Assembly (NCBI GenBank): GCA_029641185.1
Contig: JAPWGK010000016.1
Span: 868,001-932,000, forward strand
Reading direction: 5' to 3'
Length of the DNA: 64,000 bases
From: Pseudofabraea citricarpa
Lineage: Eukaryota > Ascomycota > Leotiomycetes > Helotiales > Dermateaceae
In this document: in pieces, positions 33,265 to 45,756 of the stretch
Layout of the letters: each line of letters starts with the position of its first letter
Position numbering within the stretch: the stretch's first letter is position 1
Position numbers and translations under genes: made by a program
Notes under the pieces: generated by a model
Told to the model about the DNA's origin: nothing
The model's database searches: none
What the model saw: the letters and a program-made list of their open reading frames with translations, nothing else

Positions 33265-35133
33265 TACTCGCGATGCGCTGCAGCCTCAAGCACTATTAGC
33301 TTGAGGCGAGGACTCAACACAAATAGGTGCTTGGTAGCTCTTTGACGATGTGGTTATATCGTCCGTCGTGAGTTGCCGGTCCGCTCGTCTTCGTCGGATC
33401 CTTTGGAACGCGGAGAATGCAGAGGATGATGGACCTTCCTCTTGTAGAATTAATAATTCGGTGCATCGCGACAAGTTCGATTCGATAGCCTGGAGGCTTC
33501 GGATACGGCTGAACATTAGTCCTAGAGGGGTAGTTACCACGTGATTTGGAAACGAAGAACGTTGTTTTGCTGTTACTTCTCCCTCAGGCTGTCAACACAA
33601 CGGCACGATTTATATATATATTTGTGGGCCGACTTGTTCCCGGTCTCAAAGCTGGGTTGCTATCATGCTGAAATATCACACCAGCCTTCCAAAGCATGCT
33701 GATAAGAACTCGGTACTTAGGTACCTAAGGTAGGAAGACTGTCTCGAAGAGTGGTTCGTTCAATTCTACAAAGCTCTCCATCCAGCCATGGGCATCAGTG
33801 TAACCACTACCAAGCCCCTTGAGGCACTTGCTGGATCTCGCGAAAGGAAACCAATCGGCTTGATTCCTGCTGGCCATGTTATGATGTTAAAAGGGGACAA
33901 CAAAATAATTAATCAGCTGCTATGCCGAGTTCTACAAGTTCAAACGAGTGGCTAACGGGAAATTCCTCTCAATGGCCAATATCACTGCCCAGTCTCACTA
34001 GTCCAGTTGTATGAAGTAACTTGGCTAGCTTGACTGCTATGGCCAAGGTAGCCATAGTGCTATCGAAAACGATAGAGAAATGTGAGTTATCCGATTTCGA
34101 TTCGCCAATGGCTGAGTGGACAGAGCCATGCAATAACAACCCGAGAACCCCCTTGACCCCATAGGCTGGAGAATACGCGACGAGAGCTCGGAGATCGCTA
34201 CAAGCCAATTACATATTACCATCAAGATCTAACCAACAACCCTGAACTCACCAACTCCGATGACTACCTAGCCCATCATCACAGCCTCGTCCAAACGGCA
34301 GGTCGTGTTCTGAACCAATGACAGCCCAGTCAAGCATTGCATTGTTCTGCCACATGTCATTGCTTTTGCATGGCAGAAGTGGTTCCATGTGGTGATACAG
34401 TACGCATACGAATTCTTATCAAGAGTACCGCAGACAACTCAGATGCAAGATTCCCTTATAGTTGCCATCGGTTACCAGGCTCCAGACTGGCTGTGTCTAG
34501 ATTCTGCAGCATAACATTCTGGCTGGCCACTGTGCGGCAATCTGACCCCACGAGGAGATTATGTGACAGCGGGCGTGCAGGAAATCCACCGAGCAGCTCG
34601 TGGCAGCAACGCGGGCGCCCGAGACTTGGTAGCGCCAGCTGAGCGGGATGGAGAACCTTGTCCACGCACTTGCGCCAGCACAAACAAGGAACTTTTTTCC
34701 AGAAGCCGAAGCTACAAACATTTCTTTTTGCCTCTTAATATGGACAGTGCCATGATTCTCTTTTCCTTCATGTACTCTTTACCACTTCATGTTTAAGTTG
34801 CCTCACTGTTTTTGTGCGAAGTGATACCAGATATCAGAAGACTGTGCACTGCAATTTTCATCAAACAACAGCAGCCACTTGGCGTCAGACTTGGTTGGTG
34901 CGACGCAAGGGACAATACATGACTAGATTGCTGTCGCTTTTATCGCGAGGCCAGGTTTCTCATATCGAAAAGCGAAAGGAGCTTTCTTGTATGTGTCATG
35001 GAATTGTGTGAGCCGTGAAAATAGCAGATAGCCAGTTAAAAGGATAACCTTTTCCGGGCCTTCCTCGACACGACAGAGATAAAAACACTGATTGCCGTCT
35101 CCCTTCATTTCCAGCGCGTGGTAGCCTTCCAAT
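33265..35133. other. Intergenic, with a possible upstream exon near its left end
   Basis: The minus-strand frame 33516-33289 (MFSRIRSLQAIESNL...) may belong to the gene at 32452. The remainder to 35133 shows no convincing gene. A TATATATAT tract lies near 33611, and a TTAGGTACCTAA palindrome near 33717-33728. Confidence 0.45.
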
Positions 35134-36061
35134 ATGGCACAGTCTGGCCCAGAGACAAATGGTTATAGTGGTAGTTTCGGTAAGACTTCGCCATTTTCAC
35201 TGCACAACCACTGACCTAAAAGCAGCTCAGATGCATCCAAACAAAACTACTGCATCCACTCGACCACGTCGTTAGTAACCAGTCTTTTCTTGCTCCTGAT
35301 TCCTCCTGTTAATTGTCATACAGAAAACACAACTCTTTCCTTCAAGCATATCGACGACATGTCTGAAAGATTTGGTGCGCAATTTCACAAAGACCTACAT
35401 GCTGAAACTAATACAATTGATAGAACCGTTGTCTAGACAAACTACAAGTCACAACATGGAAGAGAAGGATGATCAGTTAGACAAGCAAAAGATCCAAAAG
35501 ATCAACATCTTCTTGAAGCTTATCAGAAAGGCAAACAGTTGGGTCAAAACCTCCGAGCCTTCCAGCAACGCCTTCAAAGACTTCCGCAAAGCTGAGTTCC
35601 AACGAAAGAACGTCAAGGGCGTGCAGGATCCTCAAGCTGCTGCCAAACTCAACATTCCCCAAACCAAGTTACCCGAAGATGCAATTCTGCCAGCAGGAAA
35701 GGGACCAGAACCGGAGGAACTTCGTCTCAAGAGACTAGCAGCAAAGAAGGATGCATCGCGTGGTAGTAGCTCTGCTGGCAGCATGAACTCATCCAAGGCA
35801 AGATCTCTATTCGCCAGCTTCTCAGCTTCTGGCAGTACCAAGGTGGCAAGTGTGGGTAGTGATGGCGAGCGTCCTCTGACGGGAAGTACGGTCACAACAA
35901 ACAACAGTACATCATTTGGTATGTCCACCAGCAACTCTGCTTCATACAACACTGTTTCTCTTGAGCCTTCTTTCGAGTGGGAGAAATGTATCCAACTGTC
36001 CCCCAATTGCCTTCTCTTACTTAAAGATACTAACCTCACGACAGGGTGGAAGCGACGATAA
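35134..36061 (+). CDS. Uncharacterised small basic protein, five-exon model
   Basis: I do not recognise the family. A consistent model is 35134-35179, 35226-35270, 35324-35374, 35424-35987 and 36045-36061, 240 aa. Introns: GTAAGA...AGCAG, GTTAGT...TACAG, GTGCGC...GATAG with a CTAAT branch site, and GTATCC...GACAG with ACTAAC. All joins keep frame. The last intron is 57 nt without an in-frame stop, so its retention would also end at the same TAA. The protein has a helix-prone LDKQKIQKINIFLKLIRKAN, a KDFRKAEFQRK segment, a Lys/Leu-rich helix, a Ser/Thr/Asn-rich stretch and a WWKRR end. An internal ATG at 35456 could be an alternative start. No signal peptide or membrane span. Confidence 0.5.
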
Positions 36062-37552
36062 AGCAGATGTCTTTGTCAACATGGCAGGTTGGTGGTCTAG
36101 ATTTGAGCGATACTACAGCATGGCGTTGGAAGACGGGTTTTCCCCTACATATTTTGCTGGGCTTTCATGGGAGATTATGATAATTATGATGAATACGACA
36201 GAAAATAATCGAGAACACAGATAGTTTTCATACAGATCCTGGAGCTTTCTTGAGAACGATTTGCCAATAATATGCAAGTAAATTTCTGCCTTTGCAGAGG
36301 TGTGTATACACTTAGCCTTTACATGGCAAAAAATACCAAAAGAACAAATCTGAATACAAGCAAGGACACGAAAGTCCTGTGACCAACCCATGCTATTGAA
36401 TGTATACTTATTCAAGTATATCAGATTTGTTATAAAGCGTATTTGTCACATACATCCTAAGGGTGAGTGAGCTCTGGTTTTATAAGGATGCTCTTACAAG
36501 TACAATAAGTTAAGTACCATCATCTCACCTGATCAGTGTTTTGGGATTTTGGTCACGGATTTCATTCTACAGTAAGATTCGGACTTTATAGTCACAAGTC
36601 ATTTTCTCCGAAAGGCCACGGTGACTAAGTCACAAGACCCATGAACCAGGAAAGTCATCTTGGCTGATATATTTCTTCAAGGAGATAGGAGAAATCCCAA
36701 GTCAAAATCACCCATTTTCTCAAGCGGCAAGATGCATTTTAAATCGTGGTGTCAAAATACCAGTGCCATGGCGTGCCTGGTCCCAATCCTTTGGAGGCTT
36801 CGTCATCAGCACGTACCTTAAATCTTGGCGGTCTGCGGGGAAATCGGAAGCTTAACAGATATCGGATCAACCATTAATGCGAACGCCTAAATCATCTGCA
36901 ATGGTCGAGTCCGCCGTGATACCTAGAATAAATTCTTAAGACATTTTTCTCCAGTCGTGTGAACGACTTGGTCTTGCTATTGACACTCACATCTCGAATC
37001 AACGCCCTCGTGGTGGGCCCATCCAGGGCAAAGGCTCCGTGTTGTGCGATGCACATGTAATAATGTATTCTCCTTGAACAAATCCCGCCGTTGCTGGGAG
37101 GACCTAGTTACTGATCCGCTCTGATTATAGAAACGAGACCTCACCTCCCCTCGATGCACATCACGAACCCACGATCTGCCACGAGGACTTAGAGTCTTCT
37201 GCCACTCTTTCGTCTCGTCTCATACCTCTCAATCGATTATCCGCAATTTTCGCAAGTGACTCTCTTATTCAGGAGGCTTTGGTTGGGTGATGTCTGCAGG
37301 TAGGAACACATGAGCAAAGTAGTCGCAAGCATTTGCTGTTTCGTATTGAGACTGCTCCGTAAGTCTCTACTGAGTCGGTTGCCTCGTCGCGGCCTGGCTC
37401 TGTATTATCGGAATTTGGCTAATGGTGTTGTCCGCCGGCAAGATTTCCATGAGACGCAGCTGAGATCTTTCCCGGAGATTCAACCTTTGCAACTCTACAA
37501 CTCCACAATCCTGCTGTGATCGCTCAACGTTCTCCTCCGAACTCTTTGCAAA
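36062..37552. other. Intergenic before rad53
   Basis: No gene seen on either strand. Moderately AT-rich; short frames lack coding features. The last 300 bases, CT-rich with GATTCAACC-type leader sequence, are likely the rad53 promoter and 5' UTR. Confidence 0.55.
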
Positions 37553-40500
37553 ATGGAGGAAGAATCCACACAGCCAGGTAAACGCATTTCTCCTTTTGTT
37601 ACTGAAATCCCTTCCTCATTCTCTTCCGACGACTCGACAAAGCTTAACAATGATGAATCTGATCCTGACGAATTCCTTGTAGCAACCCAGATTGTCATTG
37701 ATCCAAGACGACTCGGCGAGCAGAACTCCGGCCTTGATCACAAGGATCTAGGGGATATCTTCTGCATTTTACATCCGGCGAGCCCTCCAGCATATCGAGC
37801 ATGCGCTTCAATCGCAAAAGCCGATCCGAAGCGGGCCCTGATCGCCAATAGTGCAGAGGTGAAATTTAGGGATGATAAGAACGATGAAGAGGTTCCCCCA
37901 GACCCAAAGCACGATACTGAACCCCACGATATTGTTCTTCGTCTCTCGGCAGAGCTCAAGGATTCCTTTGCTGGTCATTGCTTTGGTCGATATGCCGCCC
38001 GATGCGACTATGTCATTGGCGATACTGAGATCAATAAGAGAGTTAGTAACATACATTTTCGAATTTATATCAACGAGCATGGCACGATCATGTTAGAAGA
38101 TCAGAGCACAAACGGTACCATCGTCGATGACAAAATGCTTCGTGCGAAAGAAAAGGAGAATGGGAAGATGTATCGCCAAACACTTGTCCAAGGCTCCATC
38201 ATCCGTTTGGTCATGGTAGCGCCAGACGTGGATTATAAATTCATAGTTCGGATCCCTCAGCGCAATGACGCCGACGAATTTCTTTTCCAAGAAAACCTCA
38301 CCCGCCACTTCCTCTCAAGAAAAGCTCGGCTTGAAGACAAGAAAAACCAAGCAGTGGGGAAGGCTGGCGCAAAAGAACCTGTAAGACAAACTTGCATACC
38401 TGCATACCTGTGGATATACTTACTAACCAACTGAAGCCTAACCTCTTCCCGACCCAACCACACTCTTCTACATCCAAGTCTCGTACACGAGAATGGAAGG
38501 GAGGCTCAACCTATAATAAGGTCGGAACCATTGGAAAGGGAGCTTTTGCAGTGGTCTATAAGGTGACCCGCAAATACGATGGTCAACCATTTGCTGCAAA
38601 AGAGCTGGAGAAGCGACGTTTCATGAAGAATGGAATTTTGGATCAGAAAGTAGATTCTGAAATGATGATTATGCGAAAGATTAAACATGTAAGCAGCCCA
38701 GCTCAGTTCATGAAATCATCGCTTACACTTTACAGCCAAACATTGTCCAGTTCATTGAACATGTCGATTGGGATGATTATCTCTATATCATCATGGACTT
38801 TGTACCAGGAGGAGATCTCGGTACCCTGGTTTCAATCAACTCCCATCTCGACGAGTTAGTTGTCAAAGATATGGCTGCTCAGCTTTTAAGCGCTTTGAAT
38901 TATCTCCATCAGATGGGCATTACACATCGAGATGTCAAACCGGACAATATTCTCATTCAGAATGATATGCCATTCCATGTAAAGCTAACCGACTTCGGCC
39001 TGTCAAAGATGGTAGACAGCGAGGAGACATTCCTTCGGACTTTCTGTGGCACATTGCTCTACTGCGCCCCTGAGGTGTATTCCGAGTATCGGGAATATGA
39101 TTCTGATGGCCGAAGAACTCTGCGAGGATCGGACAGAAAAGCCCTACCTCCACAGCGTTATGGACATGCTGTCGATATCTGGTCCTTAGCTGGAGTGCTT
39201 TTCTACGCACTTTGCAAACAACCTCCATTCCCCGTCAAGAACGGCACATCTTACCAGGAGCTGCTGAATCGTATAATGACAGAACCTCTTGACATCAGAC
39301 CACTTCAGCGAGCAAACGTATCCGAAAATGGAATTCGATTTGTCCGCAGTATGCTTCACGTGCGACCACAGCACCGTGCAACCATAGCTGAACTCGAGGC
39401 TAGCGCATGGTTTAGGAGTGATAATGTCGAGAGTTCGATGGAAGATGAAGTCGATGAAGATCAAATCGAAACTCTTCGAGATGGATTCGTTGACTCAAAC
39501 GAAGAGGACCTCGAGCAAAGCGCCTCTCAGTTGAGTTTAGGCGAGGCTGATGGGCAAGCAAATGATAGTGGTGATTTTAACTCAAGCGACATAACTGAGA
39601 TTCAGCACCAACCCGAGATACCTAGCAGCTTCAACACAAGCGACAGCATTTCAGACGAAAACTCTTTGTTGGTTCAAACCCCTGCTGGCGCTGCTGGTCA
39701 AGGTCGTTTATTTGGTGAGGTCGGTGGACCTGCCGTTGGTAGTTCAGGTGCACTGCCTTTGTCTGGCCACGAATTTCCTGTTCCATTTCGATTGCCTGTC
39801 GATCCGAGACTTGTTTTAAATATGGATAATCGTTTCGAGGACTCAAATATGACCGATGACTCAAAGGATTCTTTCAGTACAGACAGTATGCCATCGATTG
39901 AGATATCACGCCAAGACATGCAGTCCGAGCCATCGCCTGCACCTACAGCGTCAAAGGCCATGCCACCACCACCTGTTCCTCCCTTTGATAGTGTAGTGCA
40001 AGACTACGATGCTGATAGGCGCGCTGAGAGATCTTCAAGCTTGATGGGAACGGAATCTCTTGTTGGCCATCTTCGAATGCGCTCCCCTACGGACACTCCA
40101 TCTCCTGCTGCTGAACGCTTGGACTCCCCCGTACCAGAAACTATTGACAACAGAACAAGCCTCCGTCGGCCCCGTGAGCCTGAGAATGGAGTGGAGGATT
40201 GGTGGCCTGCAGAGGTACCTGCACCGAAGAGACACAAGTCAGCTCGCGCAATCGACATTCAACTACCATCCAGTATCTTCTGGGACCTAGAGGATAAATC
40301 AACCCAGCATCACAATTATCCCAGATTATACAATTCCCAGTATAACGCGTTTGTAGAAGCTGCTAAGGCTAAAGGGGAGAAGTTCAAACCTGGAGAAGCT
40401 TTCTTTGATACGGCGATGCAAAGCTTCCGTTCAAGCAGAAGCCCTTCTCTTGAGCCTGAAGTACATCATCGTGCCACCTCCGAGCCAACCAAGCAAGAAG

Positions 40501-41441
40501 GTCGACGCATCTTGATGAAGCGGGATGATAGGAAATTGGAGGCTAAGACTTATGAAGCTGCTCATACCCTCCAAGATAATGCTATTCCGGCCACAGCTCG
40601 AGGTTCCAACATGAACATGACCGGAGTACCTGCATCCAATACAGAGAGTTCAGCAAGTGCTGTATTGCAACCTACCATTGAGAACGATTTCCAATTACCA
40701 AAGCGTATCCTGGCAAAGTTCTCTGGCACAAAAGATTCCGTCTTACCAACCATTATTCTCAACATCGTCGATTCGGTTACTTCGTGGGGACGCGGCTTCG
40801 CTAATACCGTTCGCTATCAAGACGGTCAACAAATCAAAATTCCAAAGTACGCCTTCAAAATCTTGCTTCATAAACCCGGCTTCTATGATGTAACAGGTGC
40901 TTCATATGATGGTGAGCCTTGGAATGGCAGCACGGAAATGGCACGGAATTTCACCTTTTACATCTCTTCTAAAGCAACCACAGGTATCTGGGTCAACGGT
41001 GTCAATCTCCCTAGTTACGACCGCCAGAACCCTGCAACTAAGTCAAAGTTTTGGGGTGAGCTTCATCATGGGGACGAAGTTACCGTCTGGCAACATGACA
41101 TAAATCCAAAGGAGTTTACGAGATTTAAGTTCGAGTGTTACTTGGGTAAATCTGCAGAAGCTCGCAAAGAATCATTCCGTGCCTTGGCTGCAGGTGATTT
41201 GGTGTCTGAGCTTGATCATGTCTGTTTAGCCAAAGAGCATCAGATATTTGAGGAGAAGCGACTAAAAGCGGAGGCTGAAATTCAAAAGCAGACAGAAAAT
41301 GGTGGCCAACTCTCTACTCCTAGCTCTACTCCCCTGATTCAGCGCAACAAGTCTGCCCCAGCACTTGCCTCACGCCATCATGACGTCTACCAATCTTTCG
41401 CTGGCACTCCGTCCTTTGAAGGCACTGCCCACAATTTCTAA
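37553..41441 (+). CDS. rad53: Rad53/Chk2-family checkpoint kinase with FHA domains
   Basis: Three exons, 37553-38380, 38437-38688 and 38736-41441, 1261 aa; both introns (56 and 47 nt) are phase 0. An N-terminal FHA domain (~130-235) shows CFGR (143-146), SNIH (165-168) and STNGTIV (185-191), the phosphothreonine-binding residues. The kinase domain (~295-600) has GKGAFAVVY, Lys331 in FAAKE, HRDVKPDN at 424-431, DFG at 446-448 and a CAPE activation segment. A long, Ser-rich linker follows. Near 1015-1165 there is a second FHA-like region (SWGRGFANTVRY, then FTFYISSKATTGIWVNG), degenerate at the usual ligand residues. Rad53-type kinases relay DNA damage and replication stress signals from Mec1/ATR. 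Two FHA-like domains fit Rad53 more than a one-FHA Chk2. Confidence 0.88.
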
Positions 41442-41911
41442 GTATCACATTATGATACGGAATAACAAATTATCTGGCCCACCGAACTCTAGCTTTCTAG
41501 AGAACGAATGAATCATAGTCCTTTCGCCACAAATTGCACCTGAAAGTTGCAGTATGGGAAAGACGAAACCCCATACAATCATGTACGATTAAATTTTCCT
41601 TGAGTTTTACGATCAAGTCTAGCAACACCTAGATTTTGCATCTCATTTCACTGGCTTGGCGTTTGGCTAGAGAATATCATGGGATGAGCGAAGAGATCTG
41701 GAAGAGCTACACGCAGTCACTTGGCTATCAGAATAGCATCAGAGTTAAGGCGATAAAGCCTTGCCATGTACTGTAGAGGAATTGAACAAACAATAAACAA
41801 AGTCCCTTGCCATGAGTCGTTGGATCAATTTTGAAGCTCCTTTAATCTCTCAAAACTTGATATGTAAAGCTAAAGTATACAATAAAAACCCTCCACAAGA
41901 ACCGAGACAGC
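41442..41911. other. Convergent 3' intergenic region
   Basis: Between the 3' ends of rad53 and the minus-strand membrane protein gene. No gene seen. Confidence 0.55.
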
Positions 41912-43398
41912 TCAGAAGACACCAGGGAACACCTGACTCCAAGTAGTAATGTATGCCCTGGGTGGGAGGTAGAACAAGCTGTAGAACGTCTCGAACAGAA
42001 TGAACAATCTCGCAGCCATGTAAACAATGGCTGTTATGAAACCCATGACGCCAGATTGGATTTTGACCTCACCCTTGGTTATGGAAAACTTGTCGGCCCA
42101 GGAAGTCTTGTACTTCTTGAAAAACCTTTCGATAGAATTAATGATACCGGATGTCAGGAAATAGGTCGGAATCGCAGCCATAATGGCGATAGATGCATAG
42201 CGCCAGCCGAGCTGCTCGACTCGTGATGGAAATTGGAAGTTCCACGCTGACAGGTGCACGCTTCCTAGTAGAATGCTGCCCAGTATTATGCCGATGTCCA
42301 AAGTAGCCATGTTGCCCAGTGGCAGATTCTTGTGACTGTGCAGTGCTTGGGTTGGGACCGAGTCGTTCCATACCTAATACCCATCTATTAGCATCTATTC
42401 AATTCTTGACTCGTTGAACGGGAACTTACAGGTTCATCAGGACGATCTCTTTTTCTCAACTTGTCACTGTCCAACGCAGCTAACCTGTATCTCCAAAACC
42501 CAGGAAGACGAGGCTCGAACTGCAAGTCGGCAGTGACTGCTGTATCTAGAGGAATAATAGTAGCAATTCTCACGCCTTGAGGCTTGGTCCACCAAAGAAT
42601 ATAGGTGACCAGAGTCGTCGAGCAGAAAGCACAAGCAGTAATCTCCAATTGGGAAATGGGCAGGTCATAGCCAATCCGGAACATGACCTCAACGGCCATC
42701 CACAGCACCTCAAAGATGGCCAAGATCTTGACGAACACATCACCCTTGCTCAACGCGTTGATCATATCCTTGTGAATCTCCGGTAACCTTTCGATCTTTC
42801 CAGACTCTCGGAGGTGCAAGACCTCCTCACTTACCAAATGTCTGAGCGAGAATGAATGGCCGTCGTCTCTCTCGTTCTTGGTGCGCAACACAAACCCACC
42901 CATGTCCGCATAGAAAGCGTGCACTTTGGTCCAGCCATCAATCTCCTCCTGCGGCAGTGGTTTTCCATACTGGTCTTTCATCTCTCGCACACGGCACAGA
43001 CTCGCTCTTGCACCCATGAAATCACTCAGCGCCTTGCCGACCAAAAACTCCGGCAGGATCAGCGTCACGACCATCCACTTCAGGCGCGTACGCAAGATCT
43101 TCAGCTGCCAGTAGATCTTGCCTGAGTATCCGCGGTCTTGACCCTCGCGCTGCACGGGCACGTTCAGGTGCTGCACCGTCCAGATGCACACCAGGATACA
43201 GAGCAGTCCTGACTGCATGATCTCCAGCGTCCCGCGTGCATCGGGTGCCGTCACAAAGTGCGTCGTTTCTTCTGGCAGTTCGCATTCGACTGTGTAGTTG
43301 GATCGTGGCCGGTGAGCGAGGGATTCGGCGTAGCTTGGGGTGTGTGGAGCATCGGGCTCGGCTCTTGGGAGGAGGAGAAGTTCTAGGATTGAGGGCAT
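41912..43398 (-). CDS. Uncharacterised fungal multi-span membrane protein
   Basis: Two exons, 43398-42430 and 42373-41912, 476 aa; the 56-nt phase-0 intron starts GTAAGT and ends TATTAG. Start: MPSILELLLL; the frame is open upstream but that part is unlike protein. About seven hydrophobic spans are seen, near residues 60-78, 108-126, 222-243, 252-271, 345-365, 378-398 and 430-452. Motifs HAFYADMGGF (~160-169) and WWTKPQGV (~269-276) resemble a widespread fungal family of unknown function that I know only by these sequence habits. A large cytosolic or lumenal loop lies between spans 2 and 3. No enzyme motif. It could be a plasma-membrane sensor or transporter, but the sequence does not say. 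Confidence 0.75.
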
Positions 43399-44883
43399 GA
43401 TGTCTGAAGAATGAAGATACCTAGGTGTATATGTAGATATGTAGGATGATTCTTTTTTAGGTGTTTGTGATATGTCAAGCTTTGGATTTTGAAGTTCCTT
43501 TTGTGGGATGATGTGGTTCCTTCCTCTTCCTCTTCCTGTCCAGTCCTGAGTTCTTTCCCTCTCCAGTTTCCGAACCACATTACTAGCACGTATGTCTTCT
43601 CAGATACTGCTACCAGTTTAGGATAAGCTACTCGGCTCTTTAGAGAAGATTTGCGAGTGTCACAAGGGCCGTTTTCTCTTGATTTATACAATGATTCAGG
43701 CACTAGGTACAACTTCAGTTCGCTTTACTGCTTGTCATTTAGTGCACATGCGTTATTCTGCTCCGGTACTAAAGACTGCTTGGTAATATTCAATACTTTA
43801 TCTTGCCGGGTCGGAAAGACATAGAGCGCTATTAATTTAATCTTGGTGTTTTCTATTCTCATATATCCTCGAACATTTTCTCAACGTACGGCGGCGAACT
43901 CCTCGAGGTCTAGGAACACACCTAGATAGAAAACGAATCTGAGAATTTCCAAACAATCGTACTCTCACCCTTAGTAACTGAGATTCCCCTGTAGGGACAC
44001 CGAACATAAACTATTCGACCAAGTCAAACAGTGGAAAATGCACTACCTCGCTAACCTCAATCTTTTGTCTGATCGCTCAGGGTAGTTAGTACTGAAGATG
44101 TGAAGAGAATTTCAAAAAGAAAAAGAGAGAGAAAAAAGACAGAATGGGGGGAAGGGAGAGAGGCTAAGCCTCCAGGAGAGTCTCTCAATGTAGAACTGCT
44201 GAATTATCCACCCAAGGTCCTCAACCGAGCCAATAGCTAGACTTTGTGATGAATCTGTCATATTGAAGATATGTGAACATGAATAAAGTTATTACGTTTT
44301 CGATAGATTTACACCTAGACATAAACCTTACCCAGTAATACGATCTATATTTTTGTCTCCATTTCGTCACGAGCAAAATTGAAAAATATCCTTTGAGAAC
44401 CGAGCTCGCCTAATTCTTTGTTCATCTCATACTTCGTGGCGTAAAGCGTAAAAATTTCCTCTAGTGCAATGACTCATACCGCCCTTGAGTCATGACAAGT
44501 GAGTCGACTATTTACGTAGTAGAAATTCAGGTATATACTGCTGAAAACAATATAAAACCCCTAAAAAAAAAAACAATATAAAAGAGAAAGAAACATGCAA
44601 TAAACCTGGAAAACTCGTGTTAAATAAAGACTAAAAAAATAGATAAGGTTTTTAGAATACTGATTCTATATGAGAATTTGTGTTTGGAGAGAATGAAATA
44701 CTACAGCTAGAAACAGAGGACTCGGATGTAAGAGCCTGGCAAGAAAGAAAATTGACAAACACGTTGTTTTCGAAGAGATTTCTCCATCGAATAGTTAGAG
44801 CAGCACCTATGCTAAGATATAAAGTTCTCATGCCATCCGTTGCAATCCGTTCTTTCACCACAACATCCACAATTGTCATCAAG
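43399..44883. other. Intergenic between the membrane protein and fourth 2EXR gene
   Basis: AT-rich with A tracts near 44110-44140 and 44560-44600. No gene on either strand. The 2EXR frame is open back to 44683 without being clearly coding; in-frame ATGs at 44809 and 44830 could extend that gene. Confidence 0.5.
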
Positions 44884-45756
44884 ATGGATAACTCAACAGG
44901 CACTCGTGCCACAGAGGAATCGCAACTCTCCCATGGCAACATGGAGCAGGCCACTCAACTTCATAAATTCGCATTCACAAGTCTTCCACTCGAGATTCGA
45001 CAACATATCTGGGATCATGCTCTCCCTCCCAAAATTCTACACTTAAGGGTAGAACATTCTGAGTCCCAATGGAAATTGAAAGTTGCTCATAGGCAGGCAA
45101 ATGAACAGGCAATCTTGTCTGTGAACCAGGAGTCCAGGGCAAGAGCCTTGAAAGATTGTTTCCTCCTCTCGCCGGCGGCAATTTGGTTCAATCCAAAGAC
45201 CGACTCTCTACTCATAGATTCAGACGAAGCCTATTCCATGCAAGCAATAATGCATGACACCATGAACCTCGAGAATAAGATCCCGCGAGAACTTCTCCGC
45301 AACTTAACTCATCTTATCCTGCATTGGAGAGACATCCCTAAATTCTGGTCTCTCGTAACCCCAGGGCATGATTGGGACCCAGATGATCCGGATTTTCATG
45401 TTGAGGTACTATTACAGTTTTTGGTATTAGAAGAATTAACTCTATACTATTGCGAAGATGATGAGGATGATGACCTCGTTGTTGTAGATCAAGGATTGGG
45501 AGGTGAAAATCGTTATAGGACAATAGCCTCTCTTGATCCTCCTAATGATATCGTGCCATACGATATTCCAGTGAACTTTGATCATAGGTCTGACTTTCTG
45601 CATGAAGCTGAGATGGAAAACGAGGACGATGTTGTCGGTAGAGTTGAGGATGTTTTGGATGTTGCTGAGGAGCTAAGCGAGGAGCGAGGTATGATGTGGA
45701 AGAAACCAATCATTACCATTCGAAAGGCTACCTTTCTGTCTGACAGAGAGGAATAG
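44884..45756 (+). CDS. 2EXR-like protein, dispersed divergent member
   Basis: Single exon, 290 aa from MDNSTG; in-frame ATGs at 44830 and 44809 would extend it by 18 or 25 residues. It matches the 2EXR family in FAFTSLPLEIRQHIWDHALPP (EIR 37-39), ILSVNQESRARALKDCF and WFNPKTDSLLID. The second E-x-R is replaced by ILHLRVE. The C-terminal half has an acidic run (CEDDEDDDL) and a LEELTLYY strand. Unlike the tandem trio it lacks the terminal HFPC exon. Function unknown. Confidence 0.75.
   Translation: MDNSTGTRATEESQLSHGNMEQATQLHKFAFTSLPLEIRQHIWDHALPPKILHLRVEHSESQWKLKVAHRQANEQAILSVNQESRARALKDCFLLSPAAIWFNPKTDSLLIDSDEAYSMQAIMHDTMNLENKIPRELLRNLTHLILHWRDIPKFWSLVTPGHDWDPDDPDFHVEVLLQFLVLEELTLYYCEDDEDDDLVVVDQGLGGENRYRTIASLDPPNDIVPYDIPVNFDHRSDFLHEAEMENEDDVVGRVEDVLDVAEELSEERGMMWKKPIITIRKATFLSDREE

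Noticed and set aside
44680..44808. Upstream extension of the fourth 2EXR protein
   Set aside because: The open frame starts from GTG; no ATG before 44809, and family comparison favours 44884.
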